Assembly: GCA_964389525.1 (NCBI GenBank)
Contig: CAYMEX010000004.1
Coordinates: forward strand, 81,495 to 145,494
DNA from: JAFLTL01 sp964389525
Lineage (GTDB): Bacteria > Bacteroidota > Bacteroidia > Bacteroidales > Muribaculaceae
Direction: 5' to 3'
DNA length: 64,000 bases
Shown here piece by piece: positions 25,944 through 34,937 of this stretch. The position numbers and the translations under genes are program-made. Each line of letters opens with the position of its first letter. The first letter of the stretch is position 1. The notes below the pieces were generated by a model. It was not told the origin of the DNA. It did no database searches and saw nothing but the letters and a program-made list of their open reading frames with translations.

Positions 25944-26258
25944 ATGAACGACTTTAACGATATTATCAAAGATACGAAACCTACACTTGTCGATTTCTAC
26001 GCATCATGGTGCGGACCATGCAAAATGCAGGCTCCGATACTCGACAAAGTCAAGGAGAAAGTCGGCGACACTGCCAACATCATAAAGATCGATATCGACC
26101 GCAACGAACAGATTGCCGCACGCTACCGCGTTATGTCGGTGCCGACGATCATACTCTTCAAAGACGGCGAACCCGTATGGCGCACCGTCGGCGTACAGCA
26201 GATGGATCTCCTCGTCGACAAGATCAGAGAGCACATCCCCACCAAGAGCGACGAATGA
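25944..26258 (+). CDS. trxA: Thioredoxin
   Basis: The 104-residue cytoplasmic protein has the classic ASWCGPCKMQAP active site (Cys23, Cys26) and MSVPTIILF with the cis-proline. It lacks a signal peptide. It reduces disulfides in cytoplasmic enzymes such as ribonucleotide reductase, with electrons from thioredoxin reductase. It stands alone with a strong terminator behind it, and the gene is a little shorter at the N-terminus than the E. coli protein. Confidence 0.93.
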   Translation: MNDFNDIIKDTKPTLVDFYASWCGPCKMQAPILDKVKEKVGDTANIIKIDIDRNEQIAARYRVMSVPTIILFKDGEPVWRTVGVQQMDLLVDKIREHIPTKSDE

Positions 26259-26288
26259 CATAAGCACCTCACTCCCTATATATAGCCC

Positions 26289-26333
26289 GCAGAGGCTGTG
26301 CGGTCAATGACCGACACAGCCTCTGCCTTTTCG
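26289..26333 (+). terminator. Terminator of thioredoxin gene
   Basis: GCAGAGGCTGTG (26289-26300) pairs with CACAGCCTCTGC (26315-26326), with an inner CGGTC/GACCG stem, followed by CTTTTCGTT. Confidence 0.9.
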
Positions 26334-26348
26334 TTGCCCTTTACGGGG

Positions 26349-27452
26349 TTACTTTAGCTTGACGGGCTTACCGCTCTTGGAGCTTTTTATCGCAGCGTCG
26401 AGTATTTCCACAACAAGCATATTATTCTCCAGCGAACCTGTATCATACGGATTGACATCTATTTTGCCGCGAACAGCCGCCTTCAGATAATAGAACGAGT
26501 CATTATACGGAGCCTCAAGCACAGGCGAAACGACACTACTCTCCTTGCCATTCTTGTAAAGTGTCATATTCTTCCCGCTCTTCTGATAGACATATCCCTT
26601 ACTGCCATATATGTACATATCCTTTCGGTTCATCGGCCAGTTCCACGAAGGCATGAGCTGCAGCGTCATCGATCCATACTGCACTATTATCGTCGCATCA
26701 TCCTCCACCTTGCTGTATTTGTCGGGCTTCTGATGATTTGAGACCGCATACACACTCTGCGGACGCTCGCCCCCGAGTATCCAGGTCGCGAGATTGGCAC
26801 CATAACACCCGAAGTCAATGATCGCGCCACCGCCGTTCTTTTCAGGATCTGTGAGCCAGTCGGTAAAATCCTTTCCGCATCTTATCTCAAACGGACCCTG
26901 ATGCCCGTCATAAACCATCATTCGTGTTACACCGCCTATTTCGCCGTCGTTCACCATCCTATAAGCCTCATGGTTTGTATCATACCAGCTCGTCTCATAA
27001 TTTGTCAGAAGCATGATTCTGTTGTCCTTTGCAAGTTTCTCCATTTTTCTGGCATGATTCATGTTCATGGCGAGAGGCTTTTCAACCATTACATGTATTC
27101 CGCGGGGAGCACACGCTTCGACTGTAGCAAGATGATCGTAAATCGAACCATAGTCGACAACCACCTCTGGCCGGGTCTCGTCAAGCATCTTGCCAAGATC
27201 CGAGTAAAAAAGCGACTTGTCGACATATTTGCTCAGACCGTTGTGCTCACGCATGCGGTCATCCTTCTCATACACACCTACTATTTTGAAATCCCCACGG
27301 TTTACACGGGAAATCACATCATTAAGATGACCGTGCGAAACACCCGACACAGCCAGGCGCAACGGTTCATCACCTTGTGCACGCGACATGCTTGTCGCAA
27401 ACAGACAGATGGCCACGATACAGAGTCGGGCAATGGTTCCTACAGCTCTCAT
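26349..27452 (-). CDS. Secreted Gfo/Idh/MocA family oxidoreductase
   Basis: The 367-residue protein has a cleavable signal (MRAVGTIARLCIVAICLFATSMSRAQ) and then a Rossmann domain (LAVSGVSHGHLNDV) with the conserved EKPLAMN motif and a C-terminal beta-sheet dimer domain (GGGAIIDFGCYGANLATWIL). Family members use NAD(P) to oxidise or reduce sugars or cleave glycosides by redox chemistry. Export of such enzymes is common in Bacteroidales, where some act on glycans in the periplasm. The GVSHGHL motif replaces the standard GxGxxG, so cofactor binding may differ. The substrate is unknown. Confidence 0.85.
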   Translation of the reverse strand: MRAVGTIARLCIVAICLFATSMSRAQGDEPLRLAVSGVSHGHLNDVISRVNRGDFKIVGVYEKDDRMREHNGLSKYVDKSLFYSDLGKMLDETRPEVVVDYGSIYDHLATVEACAPRGIHVMVEKPLAMNMNHARKMEKLAKDNRIMLLTNYETSWYDTNHEAYRMVNDGEIGGVTRMMVYDGHQGPFEIRCGKDFTDWLTDPEKNGGGAIIDFGCYGANLATWILGGERPQSVYAVSNHQKPDKYSKVEDDATIIVQYGSMTLQLMPSWNWPMNRKDMYIYGSKGYVYQKSGKNMTLYKNGKESSVVSPVLEAPYNDSFYYLKAAVRGKIDVNPYDTGSLENNMLVVEILDAAIKSSKSGKPVKLK

Positions 27453-27604
27453 AGTTTATACTGGATGAATTTTGGATATTAGCAAAAAACACACCGGTTT
27501 GCAGGTGCGCCAACTCGCGCCCGCAAACCCGGAATGCACTCAGGACACATGAGTCATAGACGCATCGGCAGAACAAGCCATTGCAGCTGTCAGGCCGGCC
27601 CCGC

Positions 27605-27898
27605 TCAGAACTCGTAGTCGACGCAGGCGCGCGACTCCTTCACCTTGCCGATAAGCGATGCAGCAGCCACATGTGCCGGATGCTTGGCATAGACATCTAC
27701 ATCGGCCATCGTCGGCACGACTGCCGTCAGCACCACATCCCACGTTTCTGCGGGGTTCTCGTTGATGCCGACCTCCATCGACTTCAGCACTTCGATCTGC
27801 TCGGGAAGAGCCATCAATGCGGCCTTGAATGCCTTTGCTGCATCCATGCGTTCCTCATCAGTTCCTTTAAACTTGAATGTTACTATATGCTTTACCAT
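27605..27898 (-). CDS. Dabb (stress-responsive A/B barrel) family protein
   Basis: The 97-residue protein is one complete Dabb domain: MVKHIVTFKFKGT at the start, the conserved LKSMEVGINENP strand, and AKHPAHVAAASLIGKV. The family forms dimeric alpha/beta barrels related to monooxygenase-like and polyketide cyclase folds; many members have no known substrate. It lies between the Gfo/Idh gene and MarC on the same strand. No promoter could be assigned. Confidence 0.9.
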   Translation of the reverse strand: MVKHIVTFKFKGTDEERMDAAKAFKAALMALPEQIEVLKSMEVGINENPAETWDVVLTAVVPTMADVDVYAKHPAHVAAASLIGKVKESRACVDYEF

Positions 27899-27938
27899 CT
27901 TATTTATATTTAATTTACTGTTTTTTATGGGAAGAAGT

Positions 27939-27957
27939 GATACACGGCTCGTGCGTC
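27939..27957. repeat. REP-like palindrome, degenerate family A copy 5
   Basis: GATACACGGCTCGTGCGTC differs from the consensus in the left arm, breaking one pair; it lies between marC and the Dabb gene. Confidence 0.5.
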
Positions 27958-27966
27958 CTCGTCGGT

Positions 27967-28620
27967 CTACATGTTTCCCGCCTTGATTATCTCTATCAGT
28001 ATAGGTTTAAGACCGGCAACAAAACACTCCACACCTATCACCATCAGTAGCAGACCCATCAGACGCATCATCACATTGTTGCCGGTCTCGCCAAGCAGCT
28101 TCACCAGACGCGTCGACGCGCGCAATATGAGATAAGCGACAATATAGATGAACGCTATCGATCCGAAAAGTATAGCCTTGAGTTGCCAGGTCGTGGCATC
28201 GTCCATAAGGATAATACTATTGGCTATGCCGCCGGGGCCGCACATGAGCGGTATGGCAAGAGGCGTGATAGATATGTCGTTAGCATATGTCTTGATCTCC
28301 TCATCCTTCAGTTTGGTGTTTGAATACCGGGCCTGAAGCATGTCAAAACCGATTTTCAGTATTATGAAACCGGCGGCAATACGGAAACCGTTGGTCGAAA
28401 TCCCGAAAAACTTGAAAAGAAACTGTCCGAGGATCGTGAAACCCATCATCGTAAGAAATGAGATGATAGTTGCACGCTTCACTATCGAGGCACGCTCCGG
28501 ATCCGACAGACCTTTCGTCATCGTCAGAAACACAGGCATCGTGCCAAGCGGGTTGACAAGTGTGAAGAATGATGTGATGCAGATAAATGCAAAAGGCATC
28601 CACGATGATGTTGTTTCCAT
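27967..28620 (-). CDS. MarC family inner-membrane protein
   Basis: The 217-residue protein has six predicted membrane segments in two related halves, the MarC arrangement (PFAFICITSFFTLVNPLGTMPVFLTMTKGLS, then ITPLAIPLMCGPGGI). The family (UPF0056) was once linked with multiple antibiotic resistance, but that link was withdrawn, and transport activity is unproven. It follows a small membrane protein and an aldo/keto reductase on the same strand with a 55-base gap. Confidence 0.92.
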   Translation of the reverse strand: METTSSWMPFAFICITSFFTLVNPLGTMPVFLTMTKGLSDPERASIVKRATIISFLTMMGFTILGQFLFKFFGISTNGFRIAAGFIILKIGFDMLQARYSNTKLKDEEIKTYANDISITPLAIPLMCGPGGIANSIILMDDATTWQLKAILFGSIAFIYIVAYLILRASTRLVKLLGETGNNVMMRLMGLLLMVIGVECFVAGLKPILIEIIKAGNM

Positions 28621-28675
28621 TTCTCTCTGATATTAAAAAATATGTGATTCGGTTGATTATATTTGACATGAGAGG

Positions 28676-28945
28676 CTAATTGCCGAGAGCAAGAGTCCAC
28701 ATCGCCGCATGCGACAGAAACAGCATGGCAAGAAGTATCCACGCTTCCGTCCTGCGGGTAGGCCAGCAGATATAGGCAAACACACCCGAAGCACCCACAT
28801 ACGCCGGATACAGCCAGAGCACCGCACTCATCTCATATCCGTCGGCCTGAGGCCACATCGACATGAGCGTCGGATATGCCATGACCGGAAGCACCAGAAC
28901 AACTATCAGCGCCAGAAACCACAGAGGCACACGTCGTCTGTTCAT
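28676..28945 (-). CDS. Small membrane protein of unknown function
   Basis: The ATG at 28945 overlaps the TGA of the upstream aldo/keto reductase in an ATGA junction, which fixes the start. The 89-residue product has three hydrophobic segments (about 7-25, 36-55 and 64-86). I do not recognise a family. Coupling suggests co-production with the reductase, but no functional link is evident. Confidence 0.65.
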   Translation of the reverse strand: MNRRRVPLWFLALIVVLVLPVMAYPTLMSMWPQADGYEMSAVLWLYPAYVGASGVFAYICWPTRRTEAWILLAMLFLSHAAMWTLALGN

Positions 28946-29949
28946 CGTGTCATTATATTTTTGTCCGGCAGAGGTATCTCGTCTGCCTTCATGTTGCCGC
29001 CGCATACAAGATTTCCCGCAAGCTGCTCGACCGAACTTGCGCCGACAATCACCGATGTCACGCCCTTCTGCGCCTGAACCCACGACAAAGCCATTTCGGC
29101 AATCGACATTCCGGCATCCGCGGCTGCATGTCCGAGACGCCCGAGATACTCCATGAGATCGGGCGTTAGTGCTTTTTCGCTTAACGAGCCACCCCGCGAC
29201 ATACGCGACCCTGCGGGCACGCCATTCAGATAACGGTCAGTCAGAAGACCTTGCGCCAGAGGCGAAAACGAGATAAAGCCTATGCCATGTTCCTGGCAAT
29301 AGTCCGTCACGCCATCTTCCTGCGGCTCGCGGTCGAGCAGGTTGAGACGCCCCTGATAGATCAGAAGCGGCACATCGCGTTCACGCAGATACCTGTCGGC
29401 AAACTTCAGAGCCTCAAGAGGCCAGCGCGATATGCCGACATACAGAGCCTTGCCGGCACGCACCACATCAACAAGAGCCTGCAGAGTCTCCTCAAGCGGA
29501 GTAGACGGATCATAGCGGTGACTGTAGAATAGATCCACATAATCAAGATTCATCCTGCGCAGACTCTGGTCGAGACTCGCCATGAGATACTTTCTCGAAC
29601 CCCAGTTGCCGTAAGGACCCGGCCACATGTCATAACCGGCCTTTGTCGAGATAAACAGCTCGTCGCGATAAGGTCTAAGATCCTCCTGCATCAGTCGGCC
29701 GAAAGTCTCCTCCGCCGATCCGTAGGGAGGGCCGTAGTTATTGGCCAGATCAAAATGGGTCACACCGTGGTCAAAAGCATATCTCACGATCGCACGGCTG
29801 CGCTCAAGCGGATCATTGCCGCCGAAATTATGCCACATGCCAAGGCTGACACGAGGCAACAGCACACCGCTGCGACCGCAACGGCGGTAAAACCCGTTCT
29901 CGACATCATACCGGTGACGGTCGGCAATATATTGTTCTCTGATATTCAT
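28942..29949 (-). CDS. Aldo/keto reductase, YghZ (L-glyceraldehyde 3-phosphate reductase)-like
   Basis: I use the ATG at 29949 (MNIREQYIADRHRYD), giving 335 residues; the longer frame begins before the promoter. The TIM-barrel motifs of the family are present: THFDLANNYGPPYGSAEETFG with the catalytic Asp and Tyr, STKAGYDMWPGPYGNWGSRKYL (a YghZ-subfamily hallmark with the catalytic Lys), LDYVDLFYSHRYD and the NADPH-binding SVIVGASSVEQL. It probably detoxifies small aldehydes in the cytoplasm. It has a -7 box at 30004-29997 (TATCTTTG) divergent from the mce promoter. Confidence 0.88.
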   Translation of the reverse strand: MNIREQYIADRHRYDVENGFYRRCGRSGVLLPRVSLGMWHNFGGNDPLERSRAIVRYAFDHGVTHFDLANNYGPPYGSAEETFGRLMQEDLRPYRDELFISTKAGYDMWPGPYGNWGSRKYLMASLDQSLRRMNLDYVDLFYSHRYDPSTPLEETLQALVDVVRAGKALYVGISRWPLEALKFADRYLRERDVPLLIYQGRLNLLDREPQEDGVTDYCQEHGIGFISFSPLAQGLLTDRYLNGVPAGSRMSRGGSLSEKALTPDLMEYLGRLGHAAADAGMSIAEMALSWVQAQKGVTSVIVGASSVEQLAGNLVCGGNMKADEIPLPDKNIMTR

Positions 29950-29996
29950 TTTGTCTGACCTTAATTTTCGCGGACGAGCCACATTGCGTCCTTTCA

Positions 29997-30004
29997 CAAA
30001 GATA
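29997..30004 (-). promoter_or_regulatory. -7 box of the aldo/keto reductase gene
   Basis: TATCTTTG read leftward, 48 bases before the chosen ATG; the -33 element is unclear. Confidence 0.5.
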
Positions 30005-30017
30005 TACTAAAATATCA

Positions 30018-30047
30018 TTTGGGTTACGAATTATTTTTTTATTTTTG
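30018..30047 (+). promoter_or_regulatory. Promoter of the methylmalonyl-CoA cluster
   Basis: TTTG at 30018-30021 and TATTTTTG at 30040-30047 are 18 bases apart, one of the best promoter matches in the window. The leader before mce is about 125 bases. Confidence 0.75.
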
Positions 30048-30179
30048 CAATTGGAAAAAATAGTGGCTTTCCGTGGCCTGAAACACCACATGTTTGTGAT
30101 CAGAGAGACCGCGCAAAAAGCTATCATGTAGAATTTTCGCAAAAAAAATACAAACATAAATCATATTCATCGTAAAACC

Positions 30180-30602
30180 ATGAACATTTCTCACATCGAG
30201 CACGTCGGCATAGCCGTTCCCAGCCTCGAAGAAGCAATCCCTTTCTACGAAAACATCCTTGGATTCAAGTGCTTCGCTATCGAAGAAGTTGCCGATCAGA
30301 AAGTACGCACAGCATTCTTCAAAGTCGGACAGACAAAAATCGAGCTTCTTGAGCCGACCGCCGAAGACAGCGCCATAGCAAAATTCATCGCAAACAACGG
30401 TGGACGTGGAGGCATACAGCACATTGCATTCGCCGTAGAGGATGGAGTAGCAAACGCGCTCGCCGAGGTTGAAAGCAAAGGCGGACGTCTCATCGACAAG
30501 GCACCCCGTAAAGGAGCCGAAGGACTCAACATCGCGTTCCTCCATCCCAAGTCGACCGTCGGAACACTCGTTGAACTCTGCGAGGATCCCGCTAAAAAAT
30601 AA
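30180..30602 (+). CDS. mce: Methylmalonyl-CoA epimerase
   Basis: The 140-residue protein is a glyoxalase/VOC-fold epimerase: ISHIEHVGIAVPSLEEAIPFYENILG gives the first metal-binding His, GIQHIAFAVED the second, and GTLVELCED the metal Glu. It interconverts the R and S forms of methylmalonyl-CoA, so that product of the B12-dependent mutase can be decarboxylated. It leads a cluster of five genes with mmdA 45 bases downstream. The mutase genes themselves are not in the window. Confidence 0.95.
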   Translation: MNISHIEHVGIAVPSLEEAIPFYENILGFKCFAIEEVADQKVRTAFFKVGQTKIELLEPTAEDSAIAKFIANNGGRGGIQHIAFAVEDGVANALAEVESKGGRLIDKAPRKGAEGLNIAFLHPKSTVGTLVELCEDPAKK

Positions 30603-30647
30603 ATGCCTAACACACAAAAGCGTATTTAAATTACATTATTCAAATAT

Positions 30648-32201
30648 ATGAGCAGTCAGCTTGAAAAGGTACAGGAGCTTATCGAGCTCCGCAACCAAGC
30701 CCGGCTCGGAGGTGGCCAGAAAGCCATCGACAAGCAGCACGAGCGTGGCAAATACACCGCACGCGAGCGCATCGCGCAACTCCTCGACGAAGGTTCGTTT
30801 GAGGAAATCGACATGTTTGTGCGCCATCGTTCCACAAACTTCGGCATGGACAAAAAGTCGTTCCTCGGCGACGGCGTCGTGACCGGCTACGGAACTATCG
30901 ACGGACGACTCGTCTACGTGTTCGCACAGGACTTCACCGTATTCGGTGGATCGCTCTCCGAGACCATGGCTCTCAAGATCTGCAAGATCATGGACATGGC
31001 AATGAAGATGGGAGCACCCGTCATCGGTCTTAACGACTCGGGTGGCGCACGCATCCAGGAAGGCATCAACGCACTCGCAGGATACGCCGAGATCTTCCAG
31101 CGCAACATCCTCGCTTCAGGCGTCATTCCCCAGATCTCAGGCATCCTCGGCCCATGCGCAGGCGGTGCTGTATACTCTCCCGCCCTCACCGACTTCACTG
31201 TGATGACAAAGGGCATCTCCTACATGTTCCTCACCGGTCCTAAGGTGGTGAAGACAGTCACAGGCGAAGACGTGACACAGGACGCCCTCGGCGGAGCCGA
31301 AGTGCACTCATCAAAGAGCGGTGTCGCACACTTTGCCGCCGAAGACGGCGAAGACGCCCTCCGCATCATCCGCAAGCTCTTCAGCTACATCCCACAGAAC
31401 AACCTCGAGGAAGCACCCCTCGCTGTCTGCACCGACCCCATCGACCGACTCGAAGACTCGCTCAATGAGATCATACCCGACTCGGCCAACCGCCCCTACG
31501 ACATGTACGAGGTTATCGGCGCCATCATCGACAACGGCGAGTTCCTTGAGATCCAGCGCGACTACGCCAAGAACATCATCATCGGCTTCGCACGCTTCAA
31601 CGGACAGTCGGTCGGCATCGTGGCAAACCAGCCCAAATATCTCGCCGGCGTACTCGACTCCAACGCATCGCGCAAAGCCGCTCGCTTCGTCCGCTTCTGC
31701 GACGCATTCAACATTCCTCTCGTGTCGCTCGTCGACGTACCCGGATTCCTCCCCGGCACCGGCCAGGAGTACAACGGCGTCATCCTTCACGGCGCGAAGC
31801 TCCTCTACGCCTACGGCGAGGCAACAGTGCCCAAGATCACCGTCACACTCCGCAAGAGCTACGGCGGCAGCCACATCGTTATGAGCTGTAAGCAGCTCCG
31901 TGGCGACATGAACTACGCGTGGCCGACAGCCGAGATCGCCGTTATGGGCGGCGCCGGCGCAGTCGAGGTGCTCTACGCAAAAGAAGCTAAAGACGCCGAA
32001 GATCCCAAAGCCGTGCTCGCCGAGAAGGAGAAAGAGTACAACAAACTCTTCTGCAACCCCTACAACGCAGCTAAATACGGATATATCGACGACGTTATCG
32101 AGCCCCGCAACACACGTTTCCGCATCATACGTGCCCTCCAGCAGCTCGCTACCAAGAAGGTCACAAATCCTGCCAAGAAACACGGCAACATACCTCTGTA
32201 A
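30648..32201 (+). CDS. mmdA: Methylmalonyl-CoA decarboxylase carboxyltransferase (alpha) subunit
   Basis: The 517-residue protein has the two crotonase-fold halves of acyl-CoA carboxyltransferases, with GGSLSETMALKICKIMDMA, NDSGGARIQEG, GPCAGGAVYSPALTDF and, in the second half, DVPGFLPGTGQEYNG and KITVTLRKSYGGSHIVM. It moves CO2 from methylmalonyl-CoA to biotin on the carrier protein, leaving propionyl-CoA. The downstream OadG-like, biotin carrier and OadB-like genes show that it belongs to a sodium-pumping decarboxylase rather than a propionyl-CoA carboxylase, since no biotin carboxylase gene is present. Confidence 0.93.
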   Translation: MSSQLEKVQELIELRNQARLGGGQKAIDKQHERGKYTARERIAQLLDEGSFEEIDMFVRHRSTNFGMDKKSFLGDGVVTGYGTIDGRLVYVFAQDFTVFGGSLSETMALKICKIMDMAMKMGAPVIGLNDSGGARIQEGINALAGYAEIFQRNILASGVIPQISGILGPCAGGAVYSPALTDFTVMTKGISYMFLTGPKVVKTVTGEDVTQDALGGAEVHSSKSGVAHFAAEDGEDALRIIRKLFSYIPQNNLEEAPLAVCTDPIDRLEDSLNEIIPDSANRPYDMYEVIGAIIDNGEFLEIQRDYAKNIIIGFARFNGQSVGIVANQPKYLAGVLDSNASRKAARFVRFCDAFNIPLVSLVDVPGFLPGTGQEYNGVILHGAKLLYAYGEATVPKITVTLRKSYGGSHIVMSCKQLRGDMNYAWPTAEIAVMGGAGAVEVLYAKEAKDAEDPKAVLAEKEKEYNKLFCNPYNAAKYGYIDDVIEPRNTRFRIIRALQQLATKKVTNPAKKHGNIPL

Positions 32202-32239
32202 TAAATTCATCTCGTTTTACACGCTACAAGCCAAGAATC

Positions 32240-33163
32240 ATGAAAAGAAAGCTATTGGTTCTCGCTCTCGCCGTTGTTGCAGCAGGAGCCTCTCTCTGCA
32301 GTGCGCAGGGACGCACAGGCTCACTCTTCATCAACGAAGTGATGGTGCAGAACGACAGCAACTTGGTCGACGATTTCGGGCAGCGTTCGGGATGGATCGA
32401 GCTTTACAACGCCAAGTTTGCTCCGCTTGAGATCTCGAGCGTCTACATCACCAACGACCGAAACAACCCCACTAAATACGCCGTACCTCTCGGAGACGTC
32501 AACACAAAGATCCCCAAGAGACAGCATGTGGTGTTCTTCGCCGACAACATGCCGTCGCGAGGCACATTCCACGTGTCATTCCGGCTTGAGCCCGGAAAAG
32601 ACAACTGGATCGGCCTCTACGACTCCGACAAGATCACACTGATCGACTCGGTGCTCATACCCGCATCGCTCCCTGCAGGCGCATCATATGCCCGCACAGC
32701 CGATGCTGCCGACACATGGACGGTACGCAACGATTCAGGAGCCGATGGTGACTACATCACACCCAGCTCAAGCAACATCATCCGCGACACAAACCCCAAG
32801 ATCGAGACTTTCGCCGAACGCGACTCCAACGGATTCGCCATGACCATCATGGCCATGTGCGTTGTCTTCTCGGCACTCGCCCTTCTCTGTGTATGCTTCA
32901 TGGTCATCAGTGCCATCAACCAGCGCGCAGCCCGCAGGAAAGAGCAGGCCGCTGACGCTGAAACCGCCGAGGCAACAGAGACTGTCGCGACAGCCGGACA
33001 CGACGCCGACCAAGAAGTTGTCGCTGCCATTGCAATGGCACTCCACGACCACTTCGACGCACACGACCGTGAGTCTGCCGTTCTGACAATCAACAAGGTC
33101 AAGCGCGCCTACTCTCCCTGGAGCTCCAAGATCTACAGCATGCGCCATCTGCCGCAGAAGTGA
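32240..33163 (+). CDS. Lamin-tail-domain / OadG-type fusion, decarboxylase gamma/delta-like subunit
   Basis: This 307-residue protein has a signal peptide (to SAQG at about 24), an Ig-like lamin tail domain (about 27-160: LFINEVMVQNDSN, SGWIELYNAKFAPLEISSVYI), one membrane helix (about 200-226) of OadG type, and an acidic Ala/Glu tail ending in KVKRAYSPWSSKIYSMRHLPQK. OadG-like subunits hold sodium-pump decarboxylases together at the membrane; the tail end contacts the carboxyltransferase. The added LTD would lie in the periplasm, where a structural or binding role is possible but unproven. Its place between mmdA and the biotin carrier supports the subunit assignment. Confidence 0.82.
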   Translation: MKRKLLVLALAVVAAGASLCSAQGRTGSLFINEVMVQNDSNLVDDFGQRSGWIELYNAKFAPLEISSVYITNDRNNPTKYAVPLGDVNTKIPKRQHVVFFADNMPSRGTFHVSFRLEPGKDNWIGLYDSDKITLIDSVLIPASLPAGASYARTADAADTWTVRNDSGADGDYITPSSSNIIRDTNPKIETFAERDSNGFAMTIMAMCVVFSALALLCVCFMVISAINQRAARRKEQAADAETAEATETVATAGHDADQEVVAAIAMALHDHFDAHDRESAVLTINKVKRAYSPWSSKIYSMRHLPQK

Positions 33164-33217
33164 TCTGGGAGTCAATAAGGGAAACTCCACACATTATTTC
33201 TTTTAAAAGACACAAAA

Positions 33218-33658
33218 ATGAAAGAATATAAATACAAAATCAACGGAACCGACTACAAAGTAGGTGTGGGCGACATCGACCATGACATTGTCACGGTAGA
33301 AGTCAACGGCACACCCTATCAGGTCGAGATCGAGCACAAGAGCCCGGCTCCTGTCAAAGTCATAAACGCACCCAAGGCCTCAAAGGCTCCGCGCACTGCC
33401 GAAGGCGAGAAGATCATCGCAAAACCCGTCACCGGTCCCACCGGAGGTTACGCTATCAAGGCTCCTCTCCCCGGTGTCGTTCTCTCGGTCGGCGTAAGCG
33501 TAGGCGACACTGTCAAGGCTTCCGACACGGTTGTTGTCCTTGAGGCAATGAAGATGGAGAACGCCATCCGCGCCGGACGCGACGGCAAAATCGCTTCTAT
33601 CAATGTCAAAGACGGCGAGTCTGTACTCGAGAACACAGTGCTTGTAACTCTCGAATAA
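33218..33658 (+). CDS. mmdC: Biotin carrier subunit of methylmalonyl-CoA decarboxylase
   Basis: The 146-residue protein has an N-terminal beta region, a Pro/Ala/Lys-rich linker (about 42-66) and a biotinyl domain with VLEAMKMENAI; Lys112 is the biotinylated residue. The GYAIKAPLPGVVLSVGVSVGDTV stretch is the standard biotinyl start. It shuttles carboxybiotin between the carboxyltransferase and the membrane beta subunit encoded next. Confidence 0.94.
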   Translation: MKEYKYKINGTDYKVGVGDIDHDIVTVEVNGTPYQVEIEHKSPAPVKVINAPKASKAPRTAEGEKIIAKPVTGPTGGYAIKAPLPGVVLSVGVSVGDTVKASDTVVVLEAMKMENAIRAGRDGKIASINVKDGESVLENTVLVTLE

Positions 33659-33696
33659 GGCAATCTCCGGATATAAATCAATAAACATCATTCAAA

Positions 33697-34863
33697 ATGA
33701 CTGACGTTTCATTCGGCGATTTCCTTCTGAGCAACCTGCGACAGTTCTGGGAGTTCACTGGCTTCTACAACTGCACATGGCAGCATATCGTCATGCTCGG
33801 CGTAGGTCTGTTCTTCATATGGCTCGCCATCAAGAAGAACTTTGAGCCGATGCTCCTTGTCCCCATAGGATTCGGAATGCTCATCGGCAACATCCCCTTC
33901 AACACAACTGCCGGACTCGAAATCGGCATTTACGACGAGGGATCGGTTCTCAACATCCTCTACAACGGTGTCGCTGCCGGATGGTATCCTCCGCTCATAT
34001 TCCTGGGCATCGGAGCCATGACCGACTTCACGGCGCTTATCGCTAATCCCAAGCTGATGCTTGTCGGTGCGGCCGCACAGTTCGGCATCTTCGGTGCCTA
34101 CATGGTGTCGCTCGCGCTCGGCTTCGCGCCCGACCAGGCCGGTGCCATCGCCATTATCGGCGGTGCCGACGGCCCCACGGCTATCTTCCTGTCGTCAAAG
34201 CTCGCCCCCAACCTCATGGGTGCGATCGCAGTGTCGGCCTACTCCTACATGGCACTCGTTCCCGTGATACAGCCCCCCATCATGAGGCTCCTCACCACAA
34301 AGAAAGAGCGTGTCATCAAGATGAAGCCCGCACGTCAGGTAGCACAGTCCGAGAAGATCATCTTCCCGATTGTCGGACTCATCCTCACATGCTTCGTTGT
34401 ACCGACTGGCATACCTCTGCTCGGCATGCTCTTCTTCGGCAACCTGCTCCGTGAGTGCGGCGTGACCACACGTCTTGCCAAGACTGCATCCAACGCCCTC
34501 ACCGACATCGTGACGATCCTCCTCGGCATGACAGTAGGTGCATCGACACAGGCCACCACGTTCCTCACCGAGAAGACGATCTTCATCTTCTTCCTCGGCT
34601 TCATGGCGTTCATCATCGCCTCGGCTTCGGGTGTGCTTTTCGTCAAGTTCTTCAACCTGTTCCTGCCGAAATCAAAGAAGCTCAACCCCCTCATCGGCAA
34701 CGCCGGTGTATCGGCTGTACCCATGTCGGCACGCATCTCCAACAACCTCGGTCTCGAGTACGACCCCTCCAACTATCTGCTCATGCACGCCATGGGTCCC
34801 AACGTTGCAGGTGTCATCGGATCGGCTGTGGCTGCTGGTGTGCTCCTCGGCTTCCTTGCCTGA
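33697..34863 (+). CDS. mmdB: Sodium-translocating decarboxylase beta subunit
   Basis: The 388-residue polytopic protein belongs to the OadB/MmdB/GcdB family: GIGAMTDFTALIANPKL, IIGGADGPTAIFLSSKLAPN (with the functional Asp) and GNAGVSAVPMSARISNN are its hallmark sodium-site segments. It decarboxylates carboxybiotin and exports Na+, so energy from methylmalonyl-CoA breakdown is kept as a sodium gradient. It closes the cluster, and a strong bidirectional terminator follows. Confidence 0.95.
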   Translation: MTDVSFGDFLLSNLRQFWEFTGFYNCTWQHIVMLGVGLFFIWLAIKKNFEPMLLVPIGFGMLIGNIPFNTTAGLEIGIYDEGSVLNILYNGVAAGWYPPLIFLGIGAMTDFTALIANPKLMLVGAAAQFGIFGAYMVSLALGFAPDQAGAIAIIGGADGPTAIFLSSKLAPNLMGAIAVSAYSYMALVPVIQPPIMRLLTTKKERVIKMKPARQVAQSEKIIFPIVGLILTCFVVPTGIPLLGMLFFGNLLRECGVTTRLAKTASNALTDIVTILLGMTVGASTQATTFLTEKTIFIFFLGFMAFIIASASGVLFVKFFNLFLPKSKKLNPLIGNAGVSAVPMSARISNNLGLEYDPSNYLLMHAMGPNVAGVIGSAVAAGVLLGFLA

Positions 34864-34882
34864 TAGACAGTCACAACTCAAT

Positions 34883-34919
34883 AAAAAAGGGATTTCGCCC
34901 GAGGCGAAATCCCTTTTTT
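34883..34919. terminator. Bidirectional terminator between mmdB and the DUF308-like gene
   Basis: AAAAAAGGGATTTCGCC and its exact complement are separated by only CGA, so both converging transcripts end in a stem with a U-tract. Confidence 0.95.
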
Positions 34920-34937
34920 AGTATCCCTTGACAACGG

